DNA of 64,000 nt. Origin: Niabella pedocola. Lineage in GTDB: Bacteria > Bacteroidota > Bacteroidia > Chitinophagales > Chitinophagaceae. A program made the position numbers and the translations under genes. The stretch is taken from the NCBI RefSeq assembly GCF_021044425.1, contig NZ_JAJNEC010000007.1, forward strand, positions 310,001 through 374,000. The letters are read 5' to 3'. Numbering within the stretch: the first letter of the stretch is position 1; each line of letters begins with the position of its first letter. Below, piece after piece: positions 63,332 to 64,000 of the stretch. The notes under the pieces were generated by a model, which saw only the letters and a program-made list of their open reading frames with translations, had not been told where the DNA came from and ran no database searches.

Positions 63332-64000
63332 ATGCCAAAAGTAATTATTATAGGACCTGCGCACCCCCTAAGGGGTGGATTGGCCACCTTCAATCACCGG
63401 CTTGCAAAAGCATTTACGGACAGCGGCTATGATTGTTCGGTTTGGTCCTTTTCATTACAATACCCATCCTTTCTTTTCCCGGGAAAATCGCAATATACGG
63501 ATGATCCCGCACCGGAAAACATCACCATCCATACCCGTATCAATGCGGTTAATCCGTTTAACTGGATACAGGTTGGCCGTGAAATTGCAAAAGAAGCACC
63601 GGACATTGTAGTGGTCCGTTACTGGCTTCCCTTTATGGGGCCCGCGCTGGGCACTATTCTCCGGCAGATCCGGAAAAATAAAAAAACAAGGATCATCTGC
63701 ATCGCCGATAATATCATTCCCCACGAAAAAAGACCCGGCGATATCCCTTTCACCAACTACTTTGTAAAAGCCTGTGATGGCTTTATCACCATGAGTGAAA
63801 AGGTGTTTGCCGATCTGCGCAGGTTTACCCAAAAGCCGGCCCTGCAGGTGCTTCATCCGTTGTACGACAATTTTGGTGCGCCTGTTTCCCAGGCCGAAGC
63901 ACGCCGGCATCTGCAACTTCCGGAGGAGGAGCAGATCATTTTATTCTTCGGGTTCATCCGGAAATATAAAGGCTTGGACCTTCTGCTGGAAGCCATCTCG
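63332..64000 (+). CDS. GT4-type glycosyltransferase, truncated by the window end
   Basis: An open frame of 223 codons from the ATG at 63332 to the last base, with no stop reached. The start reads MPKVIIIGPAHPLRGGLATF, followed by RLAKAFTDSGYDCSVWSFSLQYP, APDIVVVRYWLPFMGPALG-type, ICIADNIIPHEKRPGD, CDGFITMSEKVFADLRRF and IILFFGFIRKYKGLDLLLEAIS. The last words are the usual opening of the GT4/GT1 C-terminal domain (about residue 208 onward). It probably continues another 170 residues. Envelope or lipid-linked glycan synthesis is inferred from the GT2 neighbour. Confidence 0.85.
   Translation, partial: MPKVIIIGPAHPLRGGLATFNHRLAKAFTDSGYDCSVWSFSLQYPSFLFPGKSQYTDDPAPENITIHTRINAVNPFNWIQVGREIAKEAPDIVVVRYWLPFMGPALGTILRQIRKNKKTRIICIADNIIPHEKRPGDIPFTNYFVKACDGFITMSEKVFADLRRFTQKPALQVLHPLYDNFGAPVSQAEARRHLQLPEEEQIILFFGFIRKYKGLDLLLEAIS

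Overview
The window comes from a Bacteroidota chromosome, most likely the Chitinophagaceae (a Niabella- or Terrimonas-like genus is a guess). The evidence is three SusC/SusD pairs, the rpmB-rpmG-DUF4295 ribosomal operon, many secreted proteins ending their signal peptides in AQ, promoters of the TANNTTTG type, few Shine-Dalgarno sites, and a dihydroorotase-like protein of the Bacteroidota type. No insertion sequence, prophage or CRISPR array was seen. One tRNA (Pro, anticodon GGG) is present.

Layout. 1-7 kb is housekeeping and small modules: an exported protein of unknown function, an intergenic repeat, ftsY, the ribosomal operon, a lipoprotein/outer-membrane protein pair, lpd, and a DUF433/DUF5615 toxin-antitoxin-like pair. 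7-14 kb holds an outer-membrane barrel, a dctA-type dicarboxylate transporter, a four-gene operon (small exported protein, predicted surface barrel with a Gly-Asn repeat, OmpR-type regulator, histidine kinase) and a DUF4382 lipoprotein. A GH29 alpha-fucosidase follows at 14-15.4 kb.

15.4-44.6 kb is one long polysaccharide utilisation locus on the minus strand. Read in transcription order from a LacI-type regulator it has SusC, SusD, a GH172 (DUF2961) enzyme, a second SusC/SusD pair, a sodium:solute symporter, a glutamine-amidotransferase-like protein, a short ceramidase-like hydrolase, a large unknown exported protein, two more GH172 enzymes, a histidinol-dehydrogenase-family oxidoreductase, a DUF4091 (GH123-like) protein, a GH43/GH117-like beta-propeller, a fourth, very long GH172 and a sialate-O-acetylesterase-like enzyme. 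Perfect palindromes sharing the core TTGAATACGTATTCAA lie in front of the first susC and of the regulator gene, a strong sign that this LacI protein controls the locus and itself. Known GH172 enzymes act on D-arabinofuranose or D-fructofuranose linkages; the real substrate cannot be read from sequence.

44.7-51.9 kb carries a MATE exporter, a class-C-beta-lactamase-like serine hydrolase, and a xylose module: xylB-xylA divergent from a LacI-type regulator, with a near-palindrome between them. 52-60 kb is a second utilisation locus: a DUF6377 sensor/regulator, SusC, SusD and an exported histidine acid phosphatase, which suggests an organophosphate such as an inositol phosphate as substrate. The right end has tRNA-Pro, the dihydroorotase-like pseudoenzyme, a DUF4199 membrane protein, a GT2 glycosyltransferase and a GT4-type glycosyltransferase cut by the window edge.
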